The position numbers and the translations under genes are program-made. Source: Bacteroidota bacterium (GTDB taxonomy: Bacteria; Bacteroidota; Bacteroidia; UBA4408). Taken from it: a DNA stretch of 64,000 nt. Below the pieces are notes generated by a model. It was not told the origin of the DNA. It did not search any database and worked only from the letters and a program-made list of their open reading frames with translations. The stretch is from contig JADKHO010000003.1 in NCBI GenBank assembly GCA_016721765.1, positions 1 through 64,000 of the forward strand. Direction: 5' to 3'. The stretch's first letter is position 1. Each line of letters begins with the position of its first letter. Shown here in pieces: positions 55,193-63,833 of the stretch.

Positions 55193-55387
55193 TCAAAAAG
55201 AATTGATGGTTTCACTGTGAATAGAGTTCATGAAAACGAAAATTCAAGCCTGCTTAATAAAGTTAAACGGACTCGGGAATCATCTTTTCTACGAACCGTT
55301 ACAAAGTTCGTAAGGCAACCCAATTATTCAAATAAATTATTCCCAAAGGGTAAAAATGAATTCTGAATGGATGATTTTTGTAGCGTA

Positions 55388-55774
55388 TTAATTATTCGGA
55401 AACCCATTTTGCACCCATAATTCTATTTGGGCGCGAGCACATCGCGGAAGTTTCGTATTACTGCTTTTGGGCATGGGGGAAGCACCTGATTGCCAATTGA
55501 TGGCTTTTACGAGTCTACCATCAGCGGCTACTAATTTCACACCCTCATACGTATCAAAATGTGGGTTGCTACTGGTTGAATTATGACAGGAGTTGTTGGT
55601 GCCGCAATTAGCAAGCAATATGGGTTGAATTGTTTTTTGAAATGTAATGTTTGCTGCATTACTATCACATTCCAGCGATAAACCTTCACCGGGATGAATT
55701 TCAGTTAGATTATTATAGTAACAGGAGCTTAGAAATAGCCCACTCAATGTGAAAATTAGGAGTGTTTTTTTCAT
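55388..55774 (-). CDS. Haem-motif lipoprotein (CX5CH)
   Basis: 128 residues. Signal FTLSGLFLSSC with lipobox C18. The motif FQKTIQPILLANCGTNNSCHN gives C57, C63 and H64, that is CX5CH, an unusual spacing for a haem site; a Met in GASPMPKSS may be the distal ligand. Family neighbours read LxxNC-x4-5-CH. It follows a CX4CH lipoprotein by 3 bp on the same strand, so the pair is one operon. Either it is a degenerate cytochrome domain or the spacing is tolerated. Confidence 0.7.
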   Translation of the reverse strand: MKKTLLIFTLSGLFLSSCYYNNLTEIHPGEGLSLECDSNAANITFQKTIQPILLANCGTNNSCHNSTSSNPHFDTYEGVKLVAADGRLVKAINWQSGASPMPKSSNTKLPRCARAQIELWVQNGFPNN

Positions 55775-55777
55775 GGT

Positions 55778-56164
55778 TTAATTATTTTTAGCTCCTTGCA
55801 TAATCCATAAATAAATTATTTCTATTTGTTTTTCTGTTAAATCAGGATTGGGTTTTCGAGGCATTTTCTCGTCTTCCTTATTGGAAGTAATAACAGTATA
55901 AAGTTTACTACCTCTTGCGTTTTTAGCTTTCACTTCACCATGTGTCATAACATCTGTGTAACTATTCAATAAAAATTGTTGCGGATTGTAATTTCCATGA
56001 CATCCACTTGCAGTGCAATTGCCAATAATTATGGGTAACACTTCGTCCGAAAATTTAATTGCAGGCGAATCTGGAATTACTGGCTCATCTTTGCATCGTA
56101 TACCAATTATGAGCAATAAAAAGGCAAGGAGTGCAGATGTGATTAATGAATGCTTAAATTTCAT
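55778..56164 (-). CDS. Haem-motif lipoprotein (CX4CH)
   Basis: 128 residues. Signal SALLAFLLLIIGIRC with lipobox C24; then FSDEVLPIIIGNCTASGCHG, with C50, C55 and H56 (CX4CH) and a methionine in EDEKMPRKPNPDLTE. The MPRKP-x-L-TEKQIEII-x-WI-x-xGA tail is the usual end of small Bacteroidota cytochrome-like lipoproteins. First gene of the two-gene operon with the CX5CH gene. Its upstream gene ends 38 bp away, so the operon may be read through from murQ or have a weak local promoter. Confidence 0.75.
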   Translation of the reverse strand: MKFKHSLITSALLAFLLLIIGIRCKDEPVIPDSPAIKFSDEVLPIIIGNCTASGCHGNYNPQQFLLNSYTDVMTHGEVKAKNARGSKLYTVITSNKEDEKMPRKPNPDLTEKQIEIIYLWIMQGAKNN

Positions 56165-56202
56165 TTCTTGTTATTTATCTTACAAGTATAAAAAGTAAAT
56201 AA

Positions 56203-56772
56203 TTAATTTCCAATTCGTTTAGCAACCATCGAATCTACTGTGTTATAAAGTTGAGTGGGATTATAGGTGCGCCAGCCTAAATTATTTAATCGGCCGCCAC
56301 ATAATACATAATAATCAATATTATTATTTTCAAACTCTCTAATTACATGCTCCCTGAAATTCAAAAATGCAATCCAACCATCGTCAAGATCTTCATACCA
56401 TTCTTCATAATAGCTATCATCACTTGCATGAAAATTCAACACATTCTCGCCGATTAAAATAAATTTGTTTATCCCCTCAGGAAGCATACTATCAATGATA
56501 TCACGTTTTAAAAACATAATATCATTATTTATACAATCGTTCCATTCCCCAATCAACTCAATAATGGCGTACCCTTCTTCATAATCTGCAATTAAAATTT
56601 TAATAAAAAGTGTTTCCGAGCCTATGTCGTCCCACTGAGGATGAATGGCAAAATCATAAATGTGATTAGTGTATTCAAATTCACTATACTCCCGTTCATA
56701 AAAAGGGGATAATTCATCTTCCGATGCGATATAAATATGGCGCCAATTGTAGTAGGGTTCAATGTCCTGCAT
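56203..56772 (-). CDS. Conserved hypothetical protein beside murQ
   Basis: 189 residues, strongly acidic, soluble, without signal peptide. Motifs: MQDIEPYYNWRHIYIASEDEL, here split as MQDIEPYYNWRHIYIAS and YEREYSEFEYTNHIYDFA, then HPQWDDIGSETLFIKIL and YYVLCGGRLNNLGWRTYNP. No catalytic signature is seen and no family name is known to me. It starts 5 bp after murQ stops, so the two genes form an operon, hinting at a role linked to cell-wall sugar recycling. That hint is inference only. Confidence 0.75.
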   Translation of the reverse strand: MQDIEPYYNWRHIYIASEDELSPFYEREYSEFEYTNHIYDFAIHPQWDDIGSETLFIKILIADYEEGYAIIELIGEWNDCINNDIMFLKRDIIDSMLPEGINKFILIGENVLNFHASDDSYYEEWYEDLDDGWIAFLNFREHVIREFENNNIDYYVLCGGRLNNLGWRTYNPTQLYNTVDSMVAKRIGN

Positions 56773-56777
56773 GACAA

Positions 56778-57587
56778 TTATTTTCGATAGTTTTCTACGG
56801 CATTTCTAACATTGCCATACTTTTCCAATAATGCTTCAGCTTCTTGCGCAGCGATTTGCAATTCACTCATTATCATTTTTATACCACGATCAATTAGCTT
56901 GTTGTTGCTAAGTTGCATGTCCACCATTTTATTTCCTTTCACCCTACCAAGCTGTATCATAACCGATGTACTAATCATATTTAAAACTAATTTTTGAGCG
57001 GTTCCCGACTTCATGCGCGTACTACCTGTTACAAATTCCGGTCCTACTACTACTTCAACCGGAAATTTTGCTGTTTGTGCAAGCGGTGAATTTTTATTGC
57101 AAGTAATTGCACCGGTAATAATATTTTGCTCATTACAACTTTTAAGTGCGCCAATAACATAAGGTGTTGTACCGGAAGCTGCAATTCCGATAACAACATC
57201 GTTTTCGGTAATGGAGTAATTTTTCAAATCTTTCCAACCTTGGGATATATCATCCTCAGCAAATTCAACTGCTTTGCGAATGGCTGCATCACCTCCGGCG
57301 ATAATGCCAATAACCAATCCTTGTTCAACACCAAATGTAGGAGGGCATTCTGAAGCATCCACAATTCCAAGTCTTCCGCTTGTTCCGGCACCTATATAAA
57401 ACAATCGGCCTCCATTTCGCATTTTGGGTAAAATAGCGCTTACTAAATTTTCTATTTGTGGAATTGCCTGGTCAACTGCTTGGGGCACAGTTTTGTCTTC
57501 CGAATTTATATTAATCAATAATTCGCGAATCGACATTTTTTCCAAATGTCGATAGGCCGAATCACTTTCTGTTGTGCGAGTAAACAT
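56778..57587 (-). CDS. murQ: N-acetylmuramic acid 6-phosphate etherase MurQ
   Basis: 269 residues. SIS-fold sugar isomerase-type domain with GRLFYIGAGTSGRLGIVDAS (here in two parts: LFYIGAGTSGRLG and IVDASECPPTFGVE), GIAASGTTPYVIGAL and the etherase signature VTGSTRMKSGTAQKLVLN. Known: splits N-acetylmuramic acid 6-phosphate into N-acetylglucosamine 6-phosphate and lactate in peptidoglycan recycling. Family members are near 300 residues; this one lacks part of the C-terminal helix region but keeps all motifs. It is co-directional with the hypothetical gene downstream. Confidence 0.92.
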   Translation of the reverse strand: MFTRTTESDSAYRHLEKMSIRELLININSEDKTVPQAVDQAIPQIENLVSAILPKMRNGGRLFYIGAGTSGRLGIVDASECPPTFGVEQGLVIGIIAGGDAAIRKAVEFAEDDISQGWKDLKNYSITENDVVIGIAASGTTPYVIGALKSCNEQNIITGAITCNKNSPLAQTAKFPVEVVVGPEFVTGSTRMKSGTAQKLVLNMISTSVMIQLGRVKGNKMVDMQLSNNKLIDRGIKMIMSELQIAAQEAEALLEKYGNVRNAVENYRK

Positions 57588-57690
57588 GCTGCTGAAAATT
57601 ATTCCGGTAAAATTAGCGAGAATTTCGAGAATCTAGGAAATGAATTTAGGATAGAAATTTTGGAATTGGCTTCACAAAACAAATGCAATA

Positions 57691-57730
57691 AAAAAGCTTG
57701 TCACTAACGAATTAATGACAAGCTTTTTTA
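57691..57730 (-). terminator. Terminator after recQ
   Basis: AAAAAGCTTGTCA (57691-57703) pairs with TGACAAGCTTTTT (57716-57728) around a 12-nt loop. It lies just past the recQ stop on the minus strand, with A-run reading as T-run. Confidence 0.8.
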
Positions 57731-57744
57731 AAATATTAATGGGT

Positions 57745-59943
57745 TTAATTCCCCATTTCCGAAATAAATTTAATACGCATCAATCGAATTTCCTCCTCGG
57801 TATAATCTTCTTCACCCAATTCCTTCAATGCAGCATCAACTGAATCTGTTTCGGCTGTTTTAAAATAATCAAATACCTCTTCTTGTTTATCGTCATCAAT
57901 GGTATCATCTATATAATAATCAATATTCACTTTGGTACCACTACTAACGATGCTTTCAATTTCATTAATTACCTCACCTAAAGAAATTCCTTTGGCTTTT
58001 GCTAAATCCTGAAATGGAATTTTGCGATCAATGTTCTGAATCAAATAAACTTTTAGCCCTGATTTATTTACAACCGATTTCACCACCATATCCATCGGGC
58101 GATCTATTTCATTTTCATCGACATATTTTTTAATTACATCAACAAACTCTTTTCCAAACCGTAGCGCTTTTCCTTGACCAACGCCAATAATTTGTTTCAT
58201 CTCATCCATGGTAATGGGATATTGTATAGCCATATCCTCTAAGGATGGATCTTGAAATACAACAAAAGGAGGTACATTTTTTTGCTTTGCAATTTTCTTT
58301 CGCAAATCTTTTAACATCGCAAAAAGCGTTTCATCTGCCGCAGCAGTTTTACCTGCACCTCCGGCTATTGCAATATCATCTTCTTCGGCAATTGCATCAT
58401 AATCCACATCCTTTGTAAGCATCATCGAATAGGGTTTTTCGAGGTATTCTTTTCCCTTATCGCTTAATCTCAACAAGCCATAATTCTCAATATCTTTCAA
58501 CAAAAATCCATTAATGATAGATTGACGTATTACTGCTGTCCAGTATTTTTCATCGTACTCGGAACCCTTTCCAAATACTTCCAATTTCTCATGCTTATAG
58601 GATTTGGTTTGTGCGGTTGAAATGCCACACAAAACTTGTGCAACATGTTTAGCTTTAAATTTTTCTTTTATCTCAAGAACGGTATCCAATACCATACAAA
58701 TACTTTCTTCACCTTCAAAACGCTGTTTAGGGTGCAAACAATTATCGCATTTGCCTCCGCAATTATCTTGCGGATATTCTTCTCCAAAATAATGAAGCAA
58801 CACTTTTCGCCGACAACTTGCAGTCTCCGCATATCCAACCGTTTCAATTAAAAGCTGTTTCCCAATTTCTTGTTCGGCAACCGGTTTGCCTTTCATGAAT
58901 TTTTCCAACTTTACAATATCGTCATAGCTGTAAAAAACTACACAGTTACCTTCTCCTCCGTCGCGTCCGGCACGTCCGGTTTCTTGGTAATAACCTTCTA
59001 AACTTTTAGGAATATCGTGATGAATTACAAAGCGCACATCCGGCTTGTCTATTCCCATACCAAAAGCAATAGTGGCAACAATTACATCAATTTCCTCCAT
59101 CAAAAAATCGTCCTGTGTTTTAGCCCGTACATTTGCTTCTAAGCCTGCATGGTAAGGCATTGCTTTAATTCCATTTACTTTCAAGGTTTCAGCAATCTCT
59201 TCCACTTTCTTTCGACTCAAACAATATACAATCCCGGATTTTCCGTTTTGAGATTTAATGTATTTGATAATTTCTTTTATCACATTCACCTTTGGTCGTA
59301 CCTCGTAATATAAATTTTTACGGTTAAAGGATGATTTAAATACATTGGCTTCGCTCATCCCTAAGTTCTTTTGTATATCCTGCTGAACTTTTGGAGTAGC
59401 GGTAGCAGTGAGTGCCATAATGGGCACCGTACCTATTTGCTCAATAATTGGGCGTAAGCGTCTGTATTCTGGTCTAAAATCATGCCCCCATTCCGAAATA
59501 CAATGTGCTTCATCAATGGCGAAAAAGGATATATTAATGTCTTTTAAAAAGGTAACATTCTCTTCCTTTGTTAGAGATTCAGGGGCTACATAAAGCAATT
59601 TAGTTTTTCCTGCGGTAATGTCCTTTTTAACCTGAGCTATTTCTGTTTTATTAAGTGACGAATTTAAGAAATGTGCAATACCATCTTCACTCCCAAAATT
59701 ACGCATGGCATCCACCTGATTTTTCATTAAAGCGATAAGCGGGGAAATTACGATTGCGGTTCCTTGGCTCATCAAGGCGGGTAATTGGTAGCACATACTC
59801 TTGCCGCCTCCGGTTGGCATAATTACAAATGTGTCTTTTCCATCTAATACGTTATTGATAATGGCTTCCTGGTCCCCTTTAAAACTATCGAACCCAAAAT
59901 ACCTTTGAAGGTTGTCCAATAACGATGATTCAACTGCTAACAT
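57745..59943 (-). CDS. recQ: ATP-dependent DNA helicase RecQ
   Basis: 732 residues. Walker A PTGGGKS at 43-49, DEAH box at 144-147 inside FAIDEAHCISEWGHDFR, motif VI region HHDIPKSLEGYYQETGRAGRDG, a zinc-binding set (C...HYFGEE ... CGGKCDNC), a winged-helix RQC part and a C-terminal HRDC-like domain (FGKEFVDVIKKYVDEN) with an acidic tail. Known: 3'-5' DNA helicase acting in recombination and replication-fork repair. Length is typical of Bacteroidota RecQ. Monocistronic, closed by a hairpin terminator, divergent from kdsD. Confidence 0.96.
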   Translation of the reverse strand: MLAVESSLLDNLQRYFGFDSFKGDQEAIINNVLDGKDTFVIMPTGGGKSMCYQLPALMSQGTAIVISPLIALMKNQVDAMRNFGSEDGIAHFLNSSLNKTEIAQVKKDITAGKTKLLYVAPESLTKEENVTFLKDINISFFAIDEAHCISEWGHDFRPEYRRLRPIIEQIGTVPIMALTATATPKVQQDIQKNLGMSEANVFKSSFNRKNLYYEVRPKVNVIKEIIKYIKSQNGKSGIVYCLSRKKVEEIAETLKVNGIKAMPYHAGLEANVRAKTQDDFLMEEIDVIVATIAFGMGIDKPDVRFVIHHDIPKSLEGYYQETGRAGRDGGEGNCVVFYSYDDIVKLEKFMKGKPVAEQEIGKQLLIETVGYAETASCRRKVLLHYFGEEYPQDNCGGKCDNCLHPKQRFEGEESICMVLDTVLEIKEKFKAKHVAQVLCGISTAQTKSYKHEKLEVFGKGSEYDEKYWTAVIRQSIINGFLLKDIENYGLLRLSDKGKEYLEKPYSMMLTKDVDYDAIAEEDDIAIAGGAGKTAAADETLFAMLKDLRKKIAKQKNVPPFVVFQDPSLEDMAIQYPITMDEMKQIIGVGQGKALRFGKEFVDVIKKYVDENEIDRPMDMVVKSVVNKSGLKVYLIQNIDRKIPFQDLAKAKGISLGEVINEIESIVSSGTKVNIDYYIDDTIDDDKQEEVFDYFKTAETDSVDAALKELGEEDYTEEEIRLMRIKFISEMGN

Positions 59944-59976
59944 TTTAAAAATTTAATTTATATTTTTAGTAATACA

Positions 59977-60005
59977 TTTGTGTAAAGATATAATAAAATA
60001 TTTTG
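59977..60005 (+). promoter_or_regulatory. Possible promoter of kdsD
   Basis: TTTG at 59977-59980, an 18-bp spacer and TATTTTG at 59999-60005, close to the Bacteroidota pattern but one T short in the -7 box. The GTG start at 60052 follows after about 45 nt. Confidence 0.3.
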
Positions 60006-60051
60006 AATTGTACGTTAATAATAGTTGTTTTTTTAACTTTTCTCTCTACTT

Positions 60052-61017
60052 GTGAAATCACCCGATAAAATTAAGGAACTTGCCCTATCAACGCTGAAAA
60101 TAGAAGCTGACGCCATATTAAATTTAAGCCATTTTGTTGGCGATGATTTTGTGAAAAGTGTGGAATTGATTTTTGATTCAAAAGGGAGGGTTATTGTTAC
60201 AGGAATTGGTAAAAGTGCCATAATTGCGCAAAAAATTGTTGCCACACTTAATTCCACAGGCACACCCGCTTCTTTTATGCACGCTGCCGATGCTATTCAT
60301 GGCGATTTGGGCACCATCAGTAAGGAGGATGTACTTATTTGTATTTCTAAAAGTGGTAATACCCCTGAAATAAAAGTACTTGTTCCGCTGCTTAAACAAG
60401 GTGGTAATAAGCTTATAGCTCTAGTCGGTAACCCAGATTCATTTTTAGCAAAGCAAGCCGATTTTGTCTTGAATACCTTTGTTGAAAAGGAAGCATGTCC
60501 AAATAATTTAGCACCTACCTCCAGCACAACCGCTCAATTGGCTATGGGCGATGCATTAGCCGTTTGCCTGCTTGAGTGCCGGGATTTTTCAAGCAACGAC
60601 TTTGCTAAGTTTCACCCCGGTGGAGCCCTAGGAAAAAAACTTTACCTCAAAGTTGAAGATATAAGTACCCAAAATGCTAAACCTCAAGTAAATCTTGATG
60701 ATTCTATAAAATCTATCATTATGGAAATATCTTCCAAACGATTGGGAGCAACTGCTGTACTGAATAATGGTGAACTTGCAGGTGTTATTACCGATGGTGA
60801 TTTAAGAAGAATGCTCGAAAAAACTGAATCTTTCAATAACTTAAAGGCTTCGGATATCATGAATCCCAATCCGAAGAAAATTGAAATGCATGAACTGGCA
60901 ATCTCCGCATTACAAGTCCTTCAATCTAATAATATCTCTCAACTAATTGTTACCAACCAAGGAAAATACGCTGGTTTTGTGCACCTTCATGATTTATTAA
61001 AAGAAGGTATTATTTAA
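60052..61017 (+). CDS. kdsD: D-arabinose 5-phosphate isomerase (KpsF/GutQ family)
   Basis: 321 residues from a GTG start at 60052; no upstream ATG in frame gives a better N-terminus. SIS domain with GIGKSA (51-56), HAADAIHGDLG (77-87) and SGNTPE (101-106), then two CBS domains from about 205 (GATAVLNNGELAGVITDGDL). Known: interconverts ribulose 5-phosphate and arabinose 5-phosphate, the first step to KDO of lipopolysaccharide. Its end overlaps the minus-strand lysoplasmalogenase gene by 8 nt (convergent). Length matches the family. Confidence 0.93.
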   Translation: MKSPDKIKELALSTLKIEADAILNLSHFVGDDFVKSVELIFDSKGRVIVTGIGKSAIIAQKIVATLNSTGTPASFMHAADAIHGDLGTISKEDVLICISKSGNTPEIKVLVPLLKQGGNKLIALVGNPDSFLAKQADFVLNTFVEKEACPNNLAPTSSTTAQLAMGDALAVCLLECRDFSSNDFAKFHPGGALGKKLYLKVEDISTQNAKPQVNLDDSIKSIIMEISSKRLGATAVLNNGELAGVITDGDLRRMLEKTESFNNLKASDIMNPNPKKIEMHELAISALQVLQSNNISQLIVTNQGKYAGFVHLHDLLKEGII

Positions 61018-61699
61018 TTTCACTTTTAAGTTCAGCAATACTCCCTTCAACAATCAGGTACTGCGCTAAAATATAACTCGCCATTATTGAAATTCCGGCA
61101 AAATTAAAGGGTGCGTAAAACTTATTAAAAGCCAACAAAGTATCCGAAAGCATAAAGCAAATTGCACCGCTCAGGATTAATGAGAAACTCATTTTGCTTA
61201 CACTGTTGTATCTCATGGCACTTGCTATGCCCATTCCTGTTATTACACTCACATAACACAATACCGGATAGAATAATGCACCCAAACGACTGCTTAAAGT
61301 ATAAAATACAATTCCCGAAACAACGATATACGGTAGTGTAAATAAAATTATTTGTGCACGCGTATAGTTGATTTGAGTGTGTTTTAAAAAATTCCTAAAA
61401 GCAATTATATAACATATGTGGGCGACTAAAAAGAGAAGCAATCCCAATATAAAGTATGCTTCATGCACAGCTGTAAAAAGCAATGCCACATCACCCAAAA
61501 GGGAGAAAAAGAGTCCACATTGAACAAATAGGGAAAACCTATTTCTGCTTTTTTTAGTGGATTGATAAAAATAGAACGACAAAGAAATCAAAAGTAGTGG
61601 TTTCGTGAAATACCTGATTTCGTTCAGATTTAAAAATTCTACGCCCAAGTATAAAAGGGAAAGCAATAGAAACAAATAGCTGAAATTAGTTCTATCCAT
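61010..61699 (-). CDS. Lysoplasmalogenase family membrane protein (YhhN)
   Basis: 229 residues with about eight membrane segments (LLLLSLLYLGVEFLN, LLGDVALLFTA, FILGLLLFLVAHICYIIAF, ILSGAICFMLSDTLLAFN). The SDTLLAFNKF motif near the seventh segment and GDVALLF match the TMEM86/YhhN family. Known: eukaryotic members hydrolyse the vinyl ether bond of lysoplasmalogens; bacterial members are assigned by homology and their substrates are unproven. It overlaps the sterol desaturase family gene by 8 nt, so the two are one operon, a membrane-lipid pair. Confidence 0.85.
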   Translation of the reverse strand: MDRTNFSYLFLLLSLLYLGVEFLNLNEIRYFTKPLLLISLSFYFYQSTKKSRNRFSLFVQCGLFFSLLGDVALLFTAVHEAYFILGLLLFLVAHICYIIAFRNFLKHTQINYTRAQIILFTLPYIVVSGIVFYTLSSRLGALFYPVLCYVSVITGMGIASAMRYNSVSKMSFSLILSGAICFMLSDTLLAFNKFYAPFNFAGISIMASYILAQYLIVEGSIAELKSEIK

Positions 61700-62924
61700 T
61701 AGTACTTACTTTGTTTTTTTGTTTCTGCAAATAAGCAAAAAGGATAAATGAAAATGCACTAATAAAACATCCTGAAATCAAAATCAACTGAAATGAACTT
61801 TGTTTTGAAAACAAGAGTGTTGCAAGCGGTAAATAAATAATACGCGCTAACTCAGCGGCTTTGATCCACTGTTTATTTTCCAAAATCCCACCGCAATTGA
61901 TAAGGGTGAAAATGGAAAATACGCTTCCAGCAATCAACTCTGTGTTGCTCAGGTATTTTTGCTTAAAAAGTAGCATGGTGGCAACAGTTAAACACACAAC
62001 AAATAAATAAAGTACATATAAATTCCAAGTATTTTGGTTGGGCTGGAGATCATACTTTTTATACGCATCCAAATTCACTTCTTTGGGATACTCTTGACCA
62101 CCTAGGTCTGCAGGTTTCCAACCCGGTGGCTTTAAAAATAATTTTACCTTATTAGTAAGGGAGCTGGTTTGCTTAGCGAGACTAAATAGTTCTTTCCAAT
62201 AATGAAAATTCGCCCAAACAGGATTCCAACTTTCGAGTGGTTTTGTAATGCCGTAAACCACTTCTTCTTCCTCTTCTTGAAAAGTGCCAAACATACGATC
62301 CCAAATAATAAGGGTTCCTGCATGGTTTTTATCGATGTACTTAGGGTTTGATCCATGGTGTACACGGTGATGGGAAGGTGTGTTTAATACCCATTCCAGA
62401 AATCCCATACGGCCTATTGTCCGCGTATGAATCCAAAATTGATAAAGCGTATTAAAAGAGCTTATCGTTAAAAACATTATGGGATCAAAACCTAGAAACG
62501 CAAGGGGCAAATAAAACACCCACGAAAAGGCACTTTGGAACCAACTCTGACGTAGAGCTACCGATAAATTATACTCCTCACTTTGGTGATGCACAATATG
62601 CGCAGCCCACATTGCATTTACCTCATGACTTAAACGATGAAACCAATAATAAAAAAAATCAACCGCTAAAAAAAGTAAAATCCAATTGAGTAGGGTAGAG
62701 GAAATCGTCCAATTTCGGTAATGGTTATACAAATAGAGATAGCCAAAAAATAAAGCAGTTTTCATGAAAATTCCGGTTACCTGCTGACCTATTCCTAAAC
62801 TGATATTGGTGATTGAATCATTAAAGCGATAGAGTTTCCGCTTTGTAACAAAGGCTATGATTAATTCAATCCCAATCAATATGAAAAAAATAGGGATTGA
62901 TAAAGCAATATAATCTACTTTCAT
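61692..62924 (-). CDS. Sterol desaturase/fatty acid hydroxylase family protein
   Basis: 410 residues, larger than the 280-residue minimum family. Membrane segments at about 5-25 and 50-90 are followed by the di-iron histidine motifs WFHRLSHE (H96, H100), AAHIVHH (H109, H112, H113) and SHHRVHHGSNPKYIDKNH. A C-terminal extension of four helices follows (LYVLYLFVVCLTVATMLL). Known: these membrane oxygenases hydroxylate or desaturate sterols and fatty acids; the exact substrate is unknown. Operon with the lysoplasmalogenase gene downstream. Long versions like this occur in Bacteroidota alkylglycerol-monooxygenase-like proteins, which would suit an ether-lipid pathway. Confidence 0.88.
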   Translation of the reverse strand: MKVDYIALSIPIFFILIGIELIIAFVTKRKLYRFNDSITNISLGIGQQVTGIFMKTALFFGYLYLYNHYRNWTISSTLLNWILLFLAVDFFYYWFHRLSHEVNAMWAAHIVHHQSEEYNLSVALRQSWFQSAFSWVFYLPLAFLGFDPIMFLTISSFNTLYQFWIHTRTIGRMGFLEWVLNTPSHHRVHHGSNPKYIDKNHAGTLIIWDRMFGTFQEEEEEVVYGITKPLESWNPVWANFHYWKELFSLAKQTSSLTNKVKLFLKPPGWKPADLGGQEYPKEVNLDAYKKYDLQPNQNTWNLYVLYLFVVCLTVATMLLFKQKYLSNTELIAGSVFSIFTLINCGGILENKQWIKAAELARIIYLPLATLLFSKQSSFQLILISGCFISAFSFILFAYLQKQKNKVSTNG

Positions 62925-62933
62925 CGTATAGTC

Positions 62934-63368
62934 TTATTTATCAAATTTAAAAAAGAAAAAACATACTGCAACCCATTCTAGTTGAATCGATTTTGCATAG
63001 CCAATAGTAGTGTGACTGCTGTTTTCTACAGTCCCATCTTTTCCCACATATCCAATTGTGCTATGGCTTGAATTTTCAATTGTTCCATCCTTTTTCACAT
63101 AACCAACTGAAGAGTGGCTGCTGTTTTCAATGCTTCCATTAGAACGAATATATCCGATGGTGCTGTGACTGCTGTTTTCAATTGTTCCTTCCTTACGAAT
63201 ATAACCTATCGTTGAATGACTGCTGTTCTCAATTGCGCCATCAGCCTTAATATATGCAGTGGTGCTATGGCTACTATTTTCGATACTTTGAGCGAAACTG
63301 GCAATTTGAAATAAAAGCAAAAATGGAAGAATATAGCTACTCATTTTCGAAATGATAAGTGGCAGCAT
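62934..63368 (-). CDS. Five-fold beta-flower repeat protein
   Basis: 144 residues. Signal peptide at 1-26; then a 17-residue repeat with core ENSSHSTIGY and spacer I-x-x-x-G-x-I occurring about six times (IENSSHSTIGYIRKEGT), followed by a short C-terminal part with VAVCFFFFKFD. This is the pattern of the five-fold beta-flower family of Bacteroidota, small secreted propeller-like proteins of unknown function. The gene ends 9 bp before the sterol desaturase start and overlaps the OsmC gene end by 32 nt in another frame. Confidence 0.75.
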   Translation of the reverse strand: MLPLIISKMSSYILPFLLLFQIASFAQSIENSSHSTTAYIKADGAIENSSHSTIGYIRKEGTIENSSHSTIGYIRSNGSIENSSHSSVGYVKKDGTIENSSHSTIGYVGKDGTVENSSHTTIGYAKSIQLEWVAVCFFFFKFDK

Positions 63369-63813
63369 GCTTCACCGGAAAGTTGCATGAGTTTGCAATA
63401 AAACATTTGCTATTGGCTGCTTCATGTAATTTTTCAGCTCTTTCAAGCATTGATTTATTTTTCAATTTAATTTCAGGATGTAAAGTAACTTCCACAAAGT
63501 TTCCTCCTCCACCACTTTTTTCTTCCATTAAACCTTGCGCTGAATCAATATATGCTGTTACAATCACACCGGCATCTGCACACAAATGCAAATACCAAAG
63601 CATATGGCATGCGGAGAGTGCCGAAACCAAAAAATCTTCAGGATTGTGCTTGCTCACATCCCCGCGAAAAGGAGCGTCAGAAGAACCCATAATAGCAACC
63701 TTGCCGGCAACTTCTATAAGATGACTTCTTTCATAATCTCTTGCCGAAATGGTTCCGGCACCGTTGTTTCCGGTCCAGGTAATTTTAGTTTTATAACTAT
63801 GTTGTCTATTCAT
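63337..63813 (-). CDS. OsmC family peroxiredoxin-like protein
   Basis: 158 residues from ATG 63813. Upstream codons remain open on this strand to 63912 but add no family-like sequence. Motifs: ITWTGNNGAGTISARDY, GSSDAPFRGDVSKHNPEDFL with the catalytic-arm region, LSACHMLWYLHLCADAG (first Cys) and NSKCFIANSCNFPVKH (second Cys region). Known: OsmC/Ohr proteins reduce organic hydroperoxides with two cysteines. One cysteine lies in the central ACHMLW helix and another in the C-terminal SCNF segment, the usual layout. It overlaps the beta-flower gene by 32 nt. Confidence 0.88.
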   Translation of the reverse strand: MNRQHSYKTKITWTGNNGAGTISARDYERSHLIEVAGKVAIMGSSDAPFRGDVSKHNPEDFLVSALSACHMLWYLHLCADAGVIVTAYIDSAQGLMEEKSGGGGNFVEVTLHPEIKLKNKSMLERAEKLHEAANSKCFIANSCNFPVKHAATYHFENE

Positions 63814-63833
63814 CTTAAACAATAAATGTTTTT

